A stretch of DNA of 64,000 nt from positions 248,001-312,000 of the forward strand of contig NZ_JAJNCU010000001.1 of assembly GCF_021026095.1 (NCBI RefSeq), read 5' to 3'. Below the pieces are notes generated by a model that did no database searches, was not told where the DNA came from, and saw nothing but the letters and a program-made list of their open reading frames with translations. Origin of the DNA: Salinicoccus halitifaciens (GTDB taxonomy: Bacteria > Bacillota > Bacilli > Staphylococcales > Salinicoccaceae). The first letter of the stretch is position 1, and each line of letters opens with the position of its first letter. Position numbers and translations under genes: made by a program. Shown in pieces: positions 29,585-40,365 of the stretch.

Positions 29585-31270
29585 ATGAGACAGTCACAAA
29601 TGTTTATCCCGACTTTAAGAGAGACACCGCAGGATGCTGAGAGCCTCAGCCACCGCCTGATGCTGAAGGCGGGGATGATCAAGCAGATGGCGAGCGGGAT
29701 CTACACATACCTGCCGATCACAAGGCTTGTACTGCACAACATAGAGAAAATCGTCCGCGAAGAGATGAATAAGATCGGCGGCGTTGAGATTCATATGCCC
29801 GTGCTGCACCCGAAGGAGTTGTGGGAGGAGTCCGGGCGCTGGGATGCGTACGGCAATGAACTGATGAGGATGAACGACCGCCACGGCCGTGAATTCGCAC
29901 TCGGGCCGACGCATGAGGAAATGATCGTGGCCCTCCTCAGGGATGAACTCAGGAGCTATAAGAAGCTGCCGCTCACGCTCTACCAGATCCAGACGAAATT
30001 CCGCGATGAACTCCGTCCGAGGTACGGGCTGCTCCGCGGCAGGGAGTTCATCATGAAGGATGCCTATTCGTTCCATACGGATGATGCATCACTTACGAAA
30101 ACGTACAATGACATGTATCAGGCATATGAGAACATCTTCTCACGCATGGGCCTGAACTACCGTGCGGTCGAAGCGGATTCCGGCGCGATCGGCGGCAGCC
30201 ATACGCATGAATTCATGGCGCTTGCCGACATCGGTGAAGATACGATCGCCTATACCGAAGAGAGCGATTATGCGGCGAACATCGAAAAAGCCGAATGCCA
30301 GCCGGTTGAAAAATCGACGGATGCGGAAAAGGCACTCGAAAAAGTTGAGACACCGGGTGTCACAACATGCCAGTCACTGGCGGACCATCTCGGCATCCCG
30401 CTGCATGAGACGACGAAGACGATGGTCGTCAAGATCAACGGTGAGTTCCTGATGATCCTCGTGCGCGGCGACCAGGAGCTGAACGATGTCAAAGTGAAAT
30501 CTTTCTTCAATGCGGAGGAAGAGATCGAATTTGCGACCGAAGAGGAAATCGTGCAGCACTTCAATGCCACACCGGGCAGCCTCGGTCCTGTCAATACGGA
30601 GATCCCGGTCTACCTGGATTATCAGGTGGATGCGATGGTGAACTATCCGACAGGGGCTAATGAAACCGGCCATCACTATATCAATGTGAACCACACGAGG
30701 GACTTTGAAGTGCGGGGCACCGGGGACTTCAGGTTCATCAACGAAGGTGAGACCGCACCGGACGGCAGCGGACCGGTCAGGTTCATGAAGGGCATCGAAG
30801 TCGGCCAGGTGTTCAAGCTCGGGACGAAGTATTCCGAATCCATGGGACTGAACGTGCTGGATGAGAACGGCAGAAGCGTGCCTGTCATGATGGGCTGCTA
30901 TGGCGTGGGTGTCTCAAGGACGCTCTCTGCAATAATCGAGAGCCACCATGACGAGCGCGGCATCATATGGCCGAAGTCAGTGACACCATTCGATGTCCAT
31001 ATCATCACGGCGAACACAAAGGATGAGACGATCCTGAATGCTGCTGAAGCGCTTTATGAATCGCTGCAGGAAAAATACAGGGTTCTGTATGATGACCGCA
31101 ATGAAAGGGCCGGCGTCAAGTTCGCCGATTCGGACCTCATCGGCCTCCCTTACCGCATAGTCGTCGGACGCGGCGCGAAGGACGGCATGGTCGAAGTGAA
31201 GCGGCGTACGGATAAAAAAAGTGAAGATGTCGATATTGCTGATGTTTTAAAGTTCATAGATGAAAATTGA
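29585..31270 (+). CDS. proS: Prolyl-tRNA synthetase (bacterial type)
   Basis: ProS charges tRNA-Pro. The 561-residue class II enzyme has the N-terminal catalytic region with the FALGPTHEE and [21 protein letters not shown]-type motif 2 area, an inserted editing domain at about 225-400 that clears Ala-tRNA-Pro, motif 3 within [15 protein letters not shown] near 435, and the C-terminal anticodon-binding domain. The ATG at 29585 follows GGAGTGAG; nine bases upstream a GTG is possible but less likely. polC follows after a 38-base gap. Confidence 0.97.
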   Translation: MRQSQMFIPTLRETPQDAESLSHRLMLKAGMIKQMASGIYTYLPITRLVLHNIEKIVREEMNKIGGVEIHMPVLHPKELWEESGRWDAYGNELMRMNDRHGREFALGPTHEEMIVALLRDELRSYKKLPLTLYQIQTKFRDELRPRYGLLRGREFIMKDAYSFHTDDASLTKTYNDMYQAYENIFSRMGLNYRAVEADSGAIGGSHTHEFMALADIGEDTIAYTEESDYAANIEKAECQPVEKSTDAEKALEKVETPGVTTCQSLADHLGIPLHETTKTMVVKINGEFLMILVRGDQELNDVKVKSFFNAEEEIEFATEEEIVQHFNATPGSLGPVNTEIPVYLDYQVDAMVNYPTGANETGHHYINVNHTRDFEVRGTGDFRFINEGETAPDGSGPVRFMKGIEVGQVFKLGTKYSESMGLNVLDENGRSVPVMMGCYGVGVSRTLSAIIESHHDERGIIWPKSVTPFDVHIITANTKDETILNAAEALYESLQEKYRVLYDDRNERAGVKFADSDLIGLPYRIVVGRGAKDGMVEVKRRTDKKSEDVDIADVLKFIDEN

Positions 31271-31308
31271 TGCATCCGGCCGGCAAAACAGGTTTAGGAG
31301 TGTTGTGA

Positions 31309-34300
31309 ATGCAAGGGCATGAGCAGTTTAAAATATTATTATCACAGGCGAATATAGAAATGAATGAGCACCTCACAAGTGGGGTGCTCAAAAAAATCGT
31401 TGTGGACGATGAACAGAGGATATTCCACTTCCAGCTGCACTTTGAAAAGCTGATTCCCGCGTCACTCAGGCTTTTATTGATCGACAGTATCAAAAAGGCA
31501 TTTGCGGATATTGCGGATGTCAGAGTGACTTTGACGAGCGATCATTTTTCGGATGACAATGTGATCGATTATCTGGAGGATATCCTGCTGCATCTCGGGA
31601 TCAATGATAATGTCAGATACCAGCTTTTGAACTGTAAGAAGGAATACAGGGACGGCGTGCTGATCTTCAATGTGCAGAATGAGATCACAAGATCCCATTT
31701 CAACAAGCACGTCAATGGCAACCTGAAGGCGGCCTACCATGAATTCGGCATGGCGATCGGGGATATAGAGTTTGCAGTGGATGCGCATCTTGATGCCGAG
31801 AAGCGTGAGAATCTTGAGAACCGCCTGCAGGAGGAGAAGACGGAACTCGTCCAGAATTTCATTTCGCATCAGGAAGAGATGAAGGAGCAGCAGAACAATG
31901 ATGCCGGAGCGGTTGAGAAGCAGATCGGCAAATACGTCGGATTCGACGGTGTGAGACCGCTCAACAACATCATCGATGAAGAGTTCAATGTGAAAGTCGA
32001 AGGCGTCATCTTCGATAAGGACATCAAAGTGCTCCGGACGGGCAGGCAGATACTGAACATCAAGATCACCGACTACAGTGACTCGATCAGCGCCAAAATG
32101 TTCTCAAGGAACAACAAGGGCGATGAAGCCGTATTCGATGCACTCAGCGAAAATGACTGGGTGATCATCGAGGGCAACGTCGAATACGATGATTTCGTAA
32201 AAGACCTCGTTTTGAACATCAAAAACCTGACGGCGGTCAATAAACCGCCCGCCCGCGACCCGATGGAAGAAAAACGTGTGGAGCTCCATCTGCATTCTGC
32301 AATGAGCCAGATGGACGGACTGAATAATATCGGTGAATTCGTGAAAAGGGCGAAGGACTTCGGCCATAAGGCGATCGCGGTCACGGACCACAACAACGTC
32401 CAGGCCTTCCCGGATGCGTATTATGCATCGCTCGACACCGGTGTGAAAGTCATATTCGGCATGGAAGGCCTCCTCGTCGATGACGGGGCGGACATCGCAT
32501 ACAATCCCCAGGACATCGACCTTGAAGATCATGAATTCGTCGTCTTCGACGTGGAGACGACGGGACTGTCCTCCAAATATGATAAGATCATCGAACTCGC
32601 GGGCGTGAAAGTGAGGGGCGGCGAGATCATCGACCGTTTCGAGGCTTTCAGCAACCCGGGAGAGCCGCTGACGGAGACGATCAAGGAAATCACCGGCATC
32701 ACGGATGATATGCTCACCGGTGCACCGCCCATCAGTGAAGTGATCACCGACTTCAAGGAATGGGTCGGTGATGCCATATTCGTTGCGCATAATGCAAGCT
32801 TTGATATGAGCTTCATAGAAGCGGCCTATCAGAAGGAAGGGCTCGGCAGCTATCAGAACGGCGTCATCGATACGCTCGAGCTGTCACGGACGATCAACAC
32901 CGACTTCAAAAAGCACGGGCTGAACATCCTCGCCAAAAAGTACAATGTCGAACTGACGCAGCATCACCGTGCAATCTATGATGCGGAGGCCACCGCCTAT
33001 ATATTCATCAAGATGCTTTACCAGCTGAAGGAACTTGGTGTGACCAATCATATGGAAATCAACGAGAAGCTCATGAGCGAGGAGGCATACAAGCGTGCAA
33101 TGCCTTCCCATGCCACGCTGCTCGTAAAAAACCAGACGGGGCTCAAAAACCTCTTCAAGATCGTGTCGTATTCACTGACGGACCACTTCTACAGGATGCC
33201 GAGGATCCGTAAAAACGTCCTCGAGAAGCACCGGGAAGGCATACTGGTCGGCAGTGCATGCGATCAGGGCGAAGTGTTCACCGCAATGATGCAGAAACCT
33301 TATGAGGATGCAAAGAAGGTTGCGGAATTCTACGACTATCTCGAAGTGTTCCCGAAGCCGCTCTACAGAAGGCTGCTCGACAGGGAGATCGTGAGGAGCG
33401 AGGAGACGCTTGAGGAAATCATCCGAAACATCATCAAGGCAGGAGATGAACTCGGCAAACCGGTCGTTGCGACGGGGAATGTGCATTACCTCGATGAATC
33501 GGATAAACTGTGCCGTGAAATCCTGGTCAAGAGCAACCCGGGGAACCCGCTCAGCCGGGGCAACCTGCCGGATGCGCACTTCCGTTCGACGGCGGAGATG
33601 TATGAGGACTTCAGCTTCCTTGATGAAGCGACGCGGCGGAGGATTGTGATTGACGCGCCGAACGACCTTGTGGACAGCATCGATGTCGTAAAACCGATCA
33701 AGGATGACCTCTTCACGCCGAATATAGAAGGTGCGAATGACGAGATCAGGGACATGAGCTACAGCAATGCCAAAGCGCTGTACGGGGAGGACCTGCCCGC
33801 CATCGTGGTGGAGAGGCTTGAAAAAGAGCTTGAGAGCATCATCGGCAACGGGTTCAGCGTCATCTACCTCATCAGCCAGAAGCTCGTCAAGAAGTCACTG
33901 GATGACGGCTATCTCGTGGGTTCCCGCGGTTCCGTGGGATCGAGCTTTGTAGCGACCATGACGGAAATCACCGAAGTGAACCCGCTGCCGCCGCATTATA
34001 TATGCCCGGGCTGCAAGGAGACGGAGTTCTTCACGGACGGGAGCGTATCTTCAGGCTACGACCTTCCGGACAAGTCATGCGAAAAATGCGGCGCCCCGCT
34101 CATCAAGGAGGGGCAGGACATCCCGTTCGAAACGTTCCTCGGATTCAAGGGGGACAAGGTTCCGGACATCGACTTGAACTTCAGCGGTGACTATCAGCCG
34201 AAGGCGCACAACTATACAAAAGAACTGTTCGGTGAAGACTATGTCTTCAGGGCGGGGACGATCGGCACCGTCGCCGAGAAGACGGCCTACGGTTATGTTA

Positions 34301-35589
34301 AGGGCTATATGAATGACCATGGCATCACGCGCCGTGGTGCTGAAATCGACCGTCTTGTAAAAGGGTGTTCCGGAGTGAAGCGGACGACCGGACAGCATCC
34401 GGGCGGCATCATCGTGGTGCCCGACCATATGGATATATTCGACTTCACACCGATCCAGTATCCGGCCGATGACATCGAAGCGGAATGGAAGACGACCCAT
34501 TTCGACTTCCATTCGATAGACAACAACCTGCTTAAGCTGGATATACTGGGCCATGACGACCCGACGATGATCCGCATGCTGCAGGACCTCTCGCATATCG
34601 ATCCGAAGACGCTTCTGACGGATGACCCCGAGACGATGAGCCTCTTCAGCTCGCCGAAAGCGCTCGGCGTCACGGAAGATGACATCATCTGCAAGACGGG
34701 GACGCTCGGGGTGCCGGAATTCGGCACCGGATTCGTCCGGCAGATGCTGGAGGACACGAAGCCGTCCACGTTCAGTGAGCTCGTGCAGATTTCCGGACTC
34801 TCCCACGGTACGGACGTATGGCTCGGGAACGCCCAGGACCTGATCCGCAGGGGGACGTGCGACTTATCCAACGTCATCGGCTGCCGTGATGACATCATGG
34901 TGACGCTGATGTACAAAGGACTGGAACCATCACTCGCCTTCAACATCATGGAGAAGGTGAGGAAGGGGAAGGGCCTGACCGAGGAGCATGAAGCGGCGAT
35001 GCGGGAGAACGGCGTCGAGGAATGGTATATAGAATCCTGCAAGAAGATCAAATACATGTTCCCGAAAGCCCACGCTGCAGCGTATGTTCTGATGGCGGTG
35101 CGCATCGCGTACTTCAAAGTGCACTATCCGCTCTATTACTATGCGAGCTACTTCACCGTCAGGGCGTCGGACTTCGACCTTCTGACGATGGTGAAGGATA
35201 AATCCACCATCCGCCACAAAGTCAAAGAGATGAACAGCAATTTCCACGAGCTGTCGAAAAAGGAGAAAGATACGCTGGTCGTACTCGAGATCGTGAACGA
35301 GATGGCGCACAGAGGGTTCAAGATGCACCCCGTGGACATCGACAAGTCCGACGCCTTTGAATTCAAGCTCACAGAAGATGGCCTCATCCCGCCGTTCATC
35401 GCGGTGCCGGGGCTTGGGGCGAACGTTGCGAAACGCATCGTCGCCACACGGGAAGAGGAGCCGTTCATTTCCAAGGAGGATCTGAACAAGCGTGCCGGCG
35501 TCGCACAGAAAGTGGTCGAATACATGACCGAACTCGGCACACTCGACCACCTCCCGGACAAAGCACAGCTGTCCATCTTTGACCTGTGA
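31309..35589 (+). CDS. polC: DNA polymerase III alpha subunit, PolC type
   Basis: PolC is the main replicative polymerase with built-in proofreading in low-GC Firmicutes. The 1426-residue protein shows the expected order: N-terminal domain, OB fold near 225-310, PHP domain starting at ELHLHSAMSQMDG near 325, a DnaQ-like exonuclease inserted into PHP (VVFDVETTGLSS near 411), the polymerase core with GSRGSVGSSFVA near 870 and PDIDLNFSGD near 952, a cysteine-rich zinc site between them, and a C-terminal helix-hairpin-helix. The ATG follows TAGGAGTG. Confidence 0.97.
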   Translation: MQGHEQFKILLSQANIEMNEHLTSGVLKKIVVDDEQRIFHFQLHFEKLIPASLRLLLIDSIKKAFADIADVRVTLTSDHFSDDNVIDYLEDILLHLGINDNVRYQLLNCKKEYRDGVLIFNVQNEITRSHFNKHVNGNLKAAYHEFGMAIGDIEFAVDAHLDAEKRENLENRLQEEKTELVQNFISHQEEMKEQQNNDAGAVEKQIGKYVGFDGVRPLNNIIDEEFNVKVEGVIFDKDIKVLRTGRQILNIKITDYSDSISAKMFSRNNKGDEAVFDALSENDWVIIEGNVEYDDFVKDLVLNIKNLTAVNKPPARDPMEEKRVELHLHSAMSQMDGLNNIGEFVKRAKDFGHKAIAVTDHNNVQAFPDAYYASLDTGVKVIFGMEGLLVDDGADIAYNPQDIDLEDHEFVVFDVETTGLSSKYDKIIELAGVKVRGGEIIDRFEAFSNPGEPLTETIKEITGITDDMLTGAPPISEVITDFKEWVGDAIFVAHNASFDMSFIEAAYQKEGLGSYQNGVIDTLELSRTINTDFKKHGLNILAKKYNVELTQHHRAIYDAEATAYIFIKMLYQLKELGVTNHMEINEKLMSEEAYKRAMPSHATLLVKNQTGLKNLFKIVSYSLTDHFYRMPRIRKNVLEKHREGILVGSACDQGEVFTAMMQKPYEDAKKVAEFYDYLEVFPKPLYRRLLDREIVRSEETLEEIIRNIIKAGDELGKPVVATGNVHYLDESDKLCREILVKSNPGNPLSRGNLPDAHFRSTAEMYEDFSFLDEATRRRIVIDAPNDLVDSIDVVKPIKDDLFTPNIEGANDEIRDMSYSNAKALYGEDLPAIVVERLEKELESIIGNGFSVIYLISQKLVKKSLDDGYLVGSRGSVGSSFVATMTEITEVNPLPPHYICPGCKETEFFTDGSVSSGYDLPDKSCEKCGAPLIKEGQDIPFETFLGFKGDKVPDIDLNFSGDYQPKAHNYTKELFGEDYVFRAGTIGTVAEKTAYGYVKGYMNDHGITRRGAEIDRLVKGCSGVKRTTGQHPGGIIVVPDHMDIFDFTPIQYPADDIEAEWKTTHFDFHSIDNNLLKLDILGHDDPTMIRMLQDLSHIDPKTLLTDDPETMSLFSSPKALGVTEDDIICKTGTLGVPEFGTGFVRQMLEDTKPSTFSELVQISGLSHGTDVWLGNAQDLIRRGTCDLSNVIGCRDDIMVTLMYKGLEPSLAFNIMEKVRKGKGLTEEHEAAMRENGVEEWYIESCKKIKYMFPKAHAAAYVLMAVRIAYFKVHYPLYYYASYFTVRASDFDLLTMVKDKSTIRHKVKEMNSNFHELSKKEKDTLVVLEIVNEMAHRGFKMHPVDIDKSDAFEFKLTEDGLIPPFIAVPGLGANVAKRIVATREEEPFISKEDLNKRAGVAQKVVEYMTELGTLDHLPDKAQLSIFDL

Positions 35590-35596
35590 TGTAAAG

Positions 35597-35625
35597 TTGC
35601 ATAACAATTTGAAATATGGTAACAT
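35597..35625 (+). promoter_or_regulatory. Promoter for rimP-nusA operon
   Basis: TTGCAT (35597-35602), 17 bases, and TAACAT (35620-35625) preceded by TGG. A second choice is TTGAAA at 35609. Either puts the transcript start upstream of the hairpin at 35658. Confidence 0.5.
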
Positions 35626-35657
35626 GGTTAATGATATTAATACTCATGCACAAGGAG

Positions 35658-35685
35658 AAGAACGGGTCCGCCCGTTCTTTTCTTA
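35658..35685 (+). terminator. Leader terminator (candidate attenuator) before rimP
   Basis: AAGAACGGG-TCCG-CCCGTTCTT is a perfect 9-bp stem with a tetraloop, followed by TTCTTA. It lies between the predicted promoter and rimP, so it may either end polC transcripts or attenuate the nusA operon. Confidence 0.65.
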
Positions 35686-35708
35686 CGTTTAAAGGAGGCG
35701 ATTTTGGC

Positions 35709-36176
35709 ATGAATCATACTGAGCAAAAAGTTTTCGACAATGCTGCACCGGTGCTGGAAGCACTCGACTACAAGCTCATTGAAGTGCAATACGTCAAAGA
35801 AGGTAAAGATAATTTCCTGAGGCTCTATCTTGATAAAAAGGGCGGCATAACGCTTGAGGATTGTGCTGCGGCCAGTGAAGTGATCAGTGAAAAGCTGGAT
35901 GAGTGGGATATTGTCAAAGGGGCTTATTTTCTGGATGTCTCCTCGCCCGGAGCCGAGCGTCCGATCAAAAATGACGATGACCTGGAGATGACCCTGGACA
36001 GCGGCATTTATGTGAAGACCTATCAGCACATCGACGGCGAAAAAGAGTGGACGGGCATATTGAAATCATACGATCAGGACACTGTGACTGTTGAATATAA
36101 AGACAAGACCAGGAAGAAGACCGTCACGATTGACCGTGAAAAAATCGCCACTTTAAGAAAAGCAGTACTAATCTGA
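35709..36176 (+). CDS. rimP: Ribosome maturation factor RimP
   Basis: RimP (155 residues) is needed for 30S assembly. It has the N-terminal alpha/beta domain with LRLYLDKKGGITLEDC near 38-53 and VSSPGAERPI near 79, then a C-terminal Sm-like beta domain. The ATG at 35709 follows AAAGGAGG; a longer reading from 35616 covers the leader hairpin and is rejected. It is the first gene of rimP-nusA-ylxR-ylxQ-infB-rbfA. Confidence 0.96.
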   Translation: MNHTEQKVFDNAAPVLEALDYKLIEVQYVKEGKDNFLRLYLDKKGGITLEDCAAASEVISEKLDEWDIVKGAYFLDVSSPGAERPIKNDDDLEMTLDSGIYVKTYQHIDGEKEWTGILKSYDQDTVTVEYKDKTRKKTVTIDREKIATLRKAVLI

Positions 36177-36192
36177 TCGGAGGAGATAAATT

Positions 36193-37251
36193 GTGAATCA
36201 GGAATTATTGAATGCTATGGACTATCTTGAAAAAGAAAAGAGCATTCCAAGGGAAATATTGATAGAGACGATCGAAGCCGCGCTTCTGACCGCCTATAAA
36301 AAGAACTACACACAGCATAAAAATGTCAAAGTTGATTTGAACATCACCAACGGCAGCTACCGTGTGATATCCCGGAAAGATGTGGTGGAGGAAGTCGAGG
36401 ATCCGACGGCTGAAGTGGACCTTGAAACTGCCCGCACAGTCAACCCGGCTTATGAGATCGGCGATCCGTACGATGAAGATGTCACGCCGAAGGACTTCAA
36501 CCGCGTCGGCGCACAGGCCGCAAAGCAGGCGGTCATGCAGCGTCTCCGCGATGCGGAACGCGGCATACTGTATGAAGAATTCATCGACAAGGAAGATGAA
36601 GTGATGACCGGCCTGATCGACAGGGTGGATCACCGCTTCGTCTATATCCAGCTCGGCCGCACGGATGCCGTCCTGAGCGAGTCGGAAAGAATGCCGAACG
36701 AGGTTTATAAGCCGAATGACCGCATCAAGGTGTATGTCAATAAAGTCGAGCAGACGACGAAAGGTCCGCAGATTTTCGTATCCCGGACACACCCGAATCT
36801 GCTGAAGCGCCTCTTTGAGAAGGAAGTGCCTGAAATCTATGACGGCACCGTTGAAATCATGAGTGTGGCACGTGAAGCGGGTGAACGTTCGAAAATCAGT
36901 GTGCATGCTGAAAATACGGACGTCGATGCCGTCGGTTCATGTGTCGGCGCAAGAGGTGCGAGGGTTGAAGCAGTCGTGAATGAACTGTCGGGCGAGAAGA
37001 TCGACATCGTCCTCTGGGACAGCGACCCTAAAGTATTCGTCAAAAACGCCCTGAGCCCATCGCAGGTCGTCGACGTGCTTGTTGATGAGGACAACCAGTC
37101 CACAGTCGTCATCGTACCGGACAACCAGCTCTCGCTCGCCATCGGTAAAAGAGGGCAGAACGCAAGACTCGCGGCGAAGCTGACAGGATGGAAAATTGAT
37201 ATTAAAAGTGAATCCGATGCCGTTGAAGAAGGCATCATCGAACAGGACTAA
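36193..37251 (+). CDS. nusA: Transcription factor NusA
   Basis: NusA binds RNA polymerase and promotes pausing, termination and antitermination. The 352-residue protein has the N-terminal polymerase-binding domain, an S1 domain (about 135-200, GLIDRVDHRFVYIQLG), and two KH domains (about 230-345, with GSCVGARGARVEAV and IGKRGQNARLAAKL). It lacks the acidic C-terminal repeats of E. coli NusA, as is normal for Firmicutes. The start is GTG at 36193 after CGGAGGAG. Confidence 0.97.
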   Translation: MNQELLNAMDYLEKEKSIPREILIETIEAALLTAYKKNYTQHKNVKVDLNITNGSYRVISRKDVVEEVEDPTAEVDLETARTVNPAYEIGDPYDEDVTPKDFNRVGAQAAKQAVMQRLRDAERGILYEEFIDKEDEVMTGLIDRVDHRFVYIQLGRTDAVLSESERMPNEVYKPNDRIKVYVNKVEQTTKGPQIFVSRTHPNLLKRLFEKEVPEIYDGTVEIMSVAREAGERSKISVHAENTDVDAVGSCVGARGARVEAVVNELSGEKIDIVLWDSDPKVFVKNALSPSQVVDVLVDEDNQSTVVIVPDNQLSLAIGKRGQNARLAAKLTGWKIDIKSESDAVEEGIIEQD

Positions 37252-37277
37252 AAATATTAATTTCAGCGGGTGATAAC

Positions 37278-37562
37278 ATGGCAAGAAAAGTTCCACTCAG
37301 AAAATGCATTCTGACAAATGAAATGTATCCGAAAAAAGAACTGCTCCGTATCGTGGTCAACAAGGAGAACGAAATCTTCGTCGACCCGACCGGCAAAAAG
37401 AACGGACGGGGCAGCTATGTCGTAAAAGACCTGGAAAAAGTGGAAGCAGCAAGAGAAAAGAAAGTGCTGGAAAGAAAGTTCGGGATGTCCGGTGAAGTGC
37501 TGGATCCGATCTACGACGAAATCATCAGGCTCATATACCGGGAGGACATCCCGAAACGATGA
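37278..37562 (+). CDS. ylxR: YlxR family RNA-binding protein (RnpM)
   Basis: A 94-residue basic protein with the family N-terminus PLRKCILTNEMYPKKELLRIV and the GRGSYV motif. YlxR of Bacillus has been described as a nucleoid-associated regulator and, under the name RnpM, as a modulator of RNase P; the role here is by homology only. The ATG follows GCGGGTGATA. Its stop overlaps the ylxQ start as ATGA, so the two are translationally coupled between nusA and infB. Confidence 0.92.
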   Translation: MARKVPLRKCILTNEMYPKKELLRIVVNKENEIFVDPTGKKNGRGSYVVKDLEKVEAAREKKVLERKFGMSGEVLDPIYDEIIRLIYREDIPKR

Positions 37563-37867
37563 ATGATAAAATACTGAATCTGCTGGGTCTGATCGTCAAG
37601 GCAAACAAGCTTGTAAATGGTGAGGAACGGACATTGGAAGCAGTCAGGAACAGTCAGGCGAAAGTGGTCTTCCTGGCCAGTGATGCCGGCAGATCCACTG
37701 CAAAGACGATTTCCGACAAAGCGCGGTACTACAATGTCCCCGTCATCGACAAATATAACAAAAATGAACTGAGTGCAGCTACAGGGAGTGAAAACCGTGT
37801 AGTCCTCGCAGTCACAGATAAAGGTTTTGCAAAAAAATGCATCGACCTTCTCGAGAAAGGAAAGTGA
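37559..37867 (+). CDS. ylxQ: YlxQ, L7Ae-family RNA-binding protein
   Basis: A 102-residue protein of the L7Ae/L30e/S12e fold, with the helix [19 protein letters not shown] and the [17 protein letters not shown] region typical of kink-turn binders. Bacillus YlxQ has been reported to bind kink-turn RNA; its cellular job is not known. It overlaps ylxR by 4 bases and ends 4 bases before infB. Confidence 0.9.
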   Translation: MNDKILNLLGLIVKANKLVNGEERTLEAVRNSQAKVVFLASDAGRSTAKTISDKARYYNVPVIDKYNKNELSAATGSENRVVLAVTDKGFAKKCIDLLEKGK

Positions 37868-37871
37868 TTCA

Positions 37872-39974
37872 ATGAGTAAAATCCGAATCCATGAATACGC
37901 CAAAAACAACAATCTGACAAGTAAAGAAGTGATGGAATTCCTGCGCAAAGAAGGTGTGGAAGTCAGCAGTCATATGCGTTCACTTGAAAGCAATGAAGTC
38001 ACCCTTCTGGATAAGCACTTCAGCAAGACAAGCAAAAATGACAAGCAGGGTAAAAAACCTCAGAACAACAATAATCAGCAGAAGAACAACCAGAACAACA
38101 AACAAAAGAACAGCAGCCAGAAAAATAACCCGGGCAAAAAGCAGAAGTCCGGCAAACCGGATAAAAATCAGCAGAAACAGGCTGAGCAAAAGCCTGTTGC
38201 CGCAAATGACGGCCAGTCTGCTGAAGAGAAGACATTCACTTATGAAGAAGGCATCACAGTGGGCGAACTGGCCGAAAAGATCGGAACCGACGCCTCAACC
38301 GTGATCAAAGACCTCTTCATGCTGGGTGTTGCAGCAAACATCAACCAGTCACTGGAAAAAGAGACTGTTGAACTGATCGCAGACAACTACGGCTTCACGG
38401 CCGAAGAAGAGACGCAGGAGGATGAAGCGGCCCTCGAAAACTATTTCGAGCTGGATGAAGCATCCCTCACAGAGGAAAGGCCGAGCGTCGTCACCATCAT
38501 GGGACACGTCGACCACGGCAAGACGACACTCCTCGACTCGATCCGTGAGACGAAAGTGACGGCCGGCGAGGCCGGTGGCATCACCCAGCATATCGGTGCC
38601 TACCAGATCGAATCGGGCGGTAAAAAGATCACGTTCCTGGATACACCAGGACACGCGGCGTTCACTACAATGCGTGCACGCGGTGCGCAGGTGACGGACA
38701 TCACGGTCCTCGTAGTCGCTGCAGATGACGGCGTCATGCCTCAGACGATCGAAGCGCTCAACCATGCCAAAGCTGCGGGTGTGCCGATCATCGTCGCGGT
38801 GAACAAAATCGACAAACCGACAGCCAACCCGGACCGTGTGATGACGGAACTCGGTGAACACGGCCTGTACCCGGAAGACTGGGGCGGCGACACGATATTC
38901 GTCCCACTTTCCGCATTGAGCGGCGACGGCATCGATGATCTCCTTGAGATGATCACCCTTGTCGGGGAAGTCGAAGAGCTGAAGACACAGAGCGACCGCC
39001 CTGCCATCGGTACGGTGATTGAAGCGGAACTCGACAAATCCAGGGGTCCTGCTGCATCACTTCTTGTACAGCACGGCACTTTGAAAGTCGGGGATTCGCT
39101 CGTAGTGGGCAACACATACGGTAAAGTGCGGGCAATGGTCAATGACCTCGGCCAGCGCATCAAGAGTGCGGGCCCTTCCACTCCTGTGGAAATCACGGGT
39201 CTGAATGACGTACCGCTTGCCGGCGACCGTTTCGTCGTGTTCGAAGATGATAAGAAAGCCCGTGCAATCGGGGAGTCGAGACAGACGGACAAAATCGTAC
39301 GCGAACGTGAGCAGACACAGAAGGTCAGCCTCGATAATCTGTTTGAACAGATGAAAGAAGGGGAGACGAAAGACCTCAACATCATCATCAAAGGTGATGT
39401 ACAGGGTTCAGTGGAAGCACTCAGTGCCTCCCTTCTGAAAATCGACGTCGAAGGCGTCAATGTCCGCATCATCCATACGGGTGTCGGCGCGATAAACGAA
39501 TCCGACGTGACGCTTGCGAATGCTTCGAATGCGATCATCATCGGCTTCAACGTCCGCCCGGATGTCAATGCGAAACGTGCAGCCGAGCAGCAGAAGATCG
39601 ACATGAGGCTCCACCGGATCATCTACAAGGTCATCGAGGAAATCGAGCAGGCCATGAAAGGTATGCTCGACCCAGAGTATGAAGAGCAGGTCATCGGCAA
39701 TGTCGAAGTCAGACAGACGTTCAAAGTGTCCAAAGTGGGCACGATTGCCGGTTCTTACGTGACCGACGGCAAAATCACACGTGATTCAGGTGTGAGAGTC
39801 ATCAGAGAGGGTATAGTCATTTATGAAGGCGAACTGGACACCCTTAAACGCTTCCAGGATGATGCAAAAGAAGTGACTGCAGGTTACGAGTGCGGCATCA
39901 CGATCAAAAACTTCAATGACCTGAAAGAAGGGGACCAGATCGAACCTTATATCATGGTGGAGATCGAAAGGTGA
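37872..39974 (+). CDS. infB: Translation initiation factor IF-2
   Basis: IF-2 is the GTPase that brings fMet-tRNA to the 30S and joins the subunits. The 700-residue protein has an IF2-N module ([20 protein letters not shown]) and a second one near 135-185, separated by a low-complexity Asn/Lys/Gln linker at about 55-115. The G domain starts near 210 with GHVDHGKTT, then DTPGHAAF and NKIDKP, followed by two beta-barrels and domain IV-2. ATG 37872 follows GAAAGG; an upstream reading from 37827 is inside ylxQ. Confidence 0.97.
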   Translation: MSKIRIHEYAKNNNLTSKEVMEFLRKEGVEVSSHMRSLESNEVTLLDKHFSKTSKNDKQGKKPQNNNNQQKNNQNNKQKNSSQKNNPGKKQKSGKPDKNQQKQAEQKPVAANDGQSAEEKTFTYEEGITVGELAEKIGTDASTVIKDLFMLGVAANINQSLEKETVELIADNYGFTAEEETQEDEAALENYFELDEASLTEERPSVVTIMGHVDHGKTTLLDSIRETKVTAGEAGGITQHIGAYQIESGGKKITFLDTPGHAAFTTMRARGAQVTDITVLVVAADDGVMPQTIEALNHAKAAGVPIIVAVNKIDKPTANPDRVMTELGEHGLYPEDWGGDTIFVPLSALSGDGIDDLLEMITLVGEVEELKTQSDRPAIGTVIEAELDKSRGPAASLLVQHGTLKVGDSLVVGNTYGKVRAMVNDLGQRIKSAGPSTPVEITGLNDVPLAGDRFVVFEDDKKARAIGESRQTDKIVREREQTQKVSLDNLFEQMKEGETKDLNIIIKGDVQGSVEALSASLLKIDVEGVNVRIIHTGVGAINESDVTLANASNAIIIGFNVRPDVNAKRAAEQQKIDMRLHRIIYKVIEEIEQAMKGMLDPEYEEQVIGNVEVRQTFKVSKVGTIAGSYVTDGKITRDSGVRVIREGIVIYEGELDTLKRFQDDAKEVTAGYECGITIKNFNDLKEGDQIEPYIMVEIER

Positions 39975-39978
39975 TTAT

Positions 39979-40314
39979 ATGTCCAACAGAAATGAAAGAG
40001 TAGCTGAAGAAATCAAGAAGGTCGTCAGCGAGGCTTTAAGGACGAAAGTTTCCGATTCGGATATCGGCATGGTCACGGTGACGGAAGTCGAAGTGACCAA
40101 GGAGCTTGAGAATGCGACCATTTATTACACTTCATTGAACGACAACAAAGAAGAGGTTGAAGCCGGGCTCAACCGTGCGAAAGGGCTGCTCCGCAGCGAA
40201 GTGGCGCGGGAGATCCGCCTGCGGAAAGCACCGGAACTGTCATTCAAATATGACACTTCAATCGAATACGGCAACAAGATCGAATCATTACTGCGTGACA
40301 TTAAAGAAAAATAA
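39979..40314 (+). CDS. rbfA: Ribosome-binding factor A
   Basis: RbfA (111 residues) assists 16S 5'-end maturation and cold adaptation, binding the immature 30S through a KH-like fold. The opening NRNERVAEEIKKVVSEAL and the FKYDTSIEYGNKIESLL end match the family. The ATG lies 5 bases after infB with an AAAGGTGAT ribosome site overlapping the infB stop. Confidence 0.96.
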   Translation: MSNRNERVAEEIKKVVSEALRTKVSDSDIGMVTVTEVEVTKELENATIYYTSLNDNKEEVEAGLNRAKGLLRSEVAREIRLRKAPELSFKYDTSIEYGNKIESLLRDIKEK

Positions 40315-40317
40315 AAC

Positions 40318-40347
40318 AATGGCAAACCGGTCCGGTTTGCCATTTTA
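40318..40347 (+). terminator. Hairpin between rbfA and truB
   Basis: AATGGCAAACC pairs perfectly with GGTTTGCCATT over GGTCC, followed by only TTTA. It may be a weak terminator or an mRNA end-processing site, as no promoter is obvious before truB. Confidence 0.65.
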
Positions 40348-40365
40348 CATATTACAGGTGATAAA

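Noticed and set aside
34305-35117. Minus-strand frame of 270 codons inside polC
   Set aside because: Antisense shadow; the PolC frame is continuous and conserved.
38741-39622. Minus-strand frame of 293 codons inside infB
   Set aside because: Ser- and Arg-rich antisense shadow of the IF-2 frame with no similarity I recognise.
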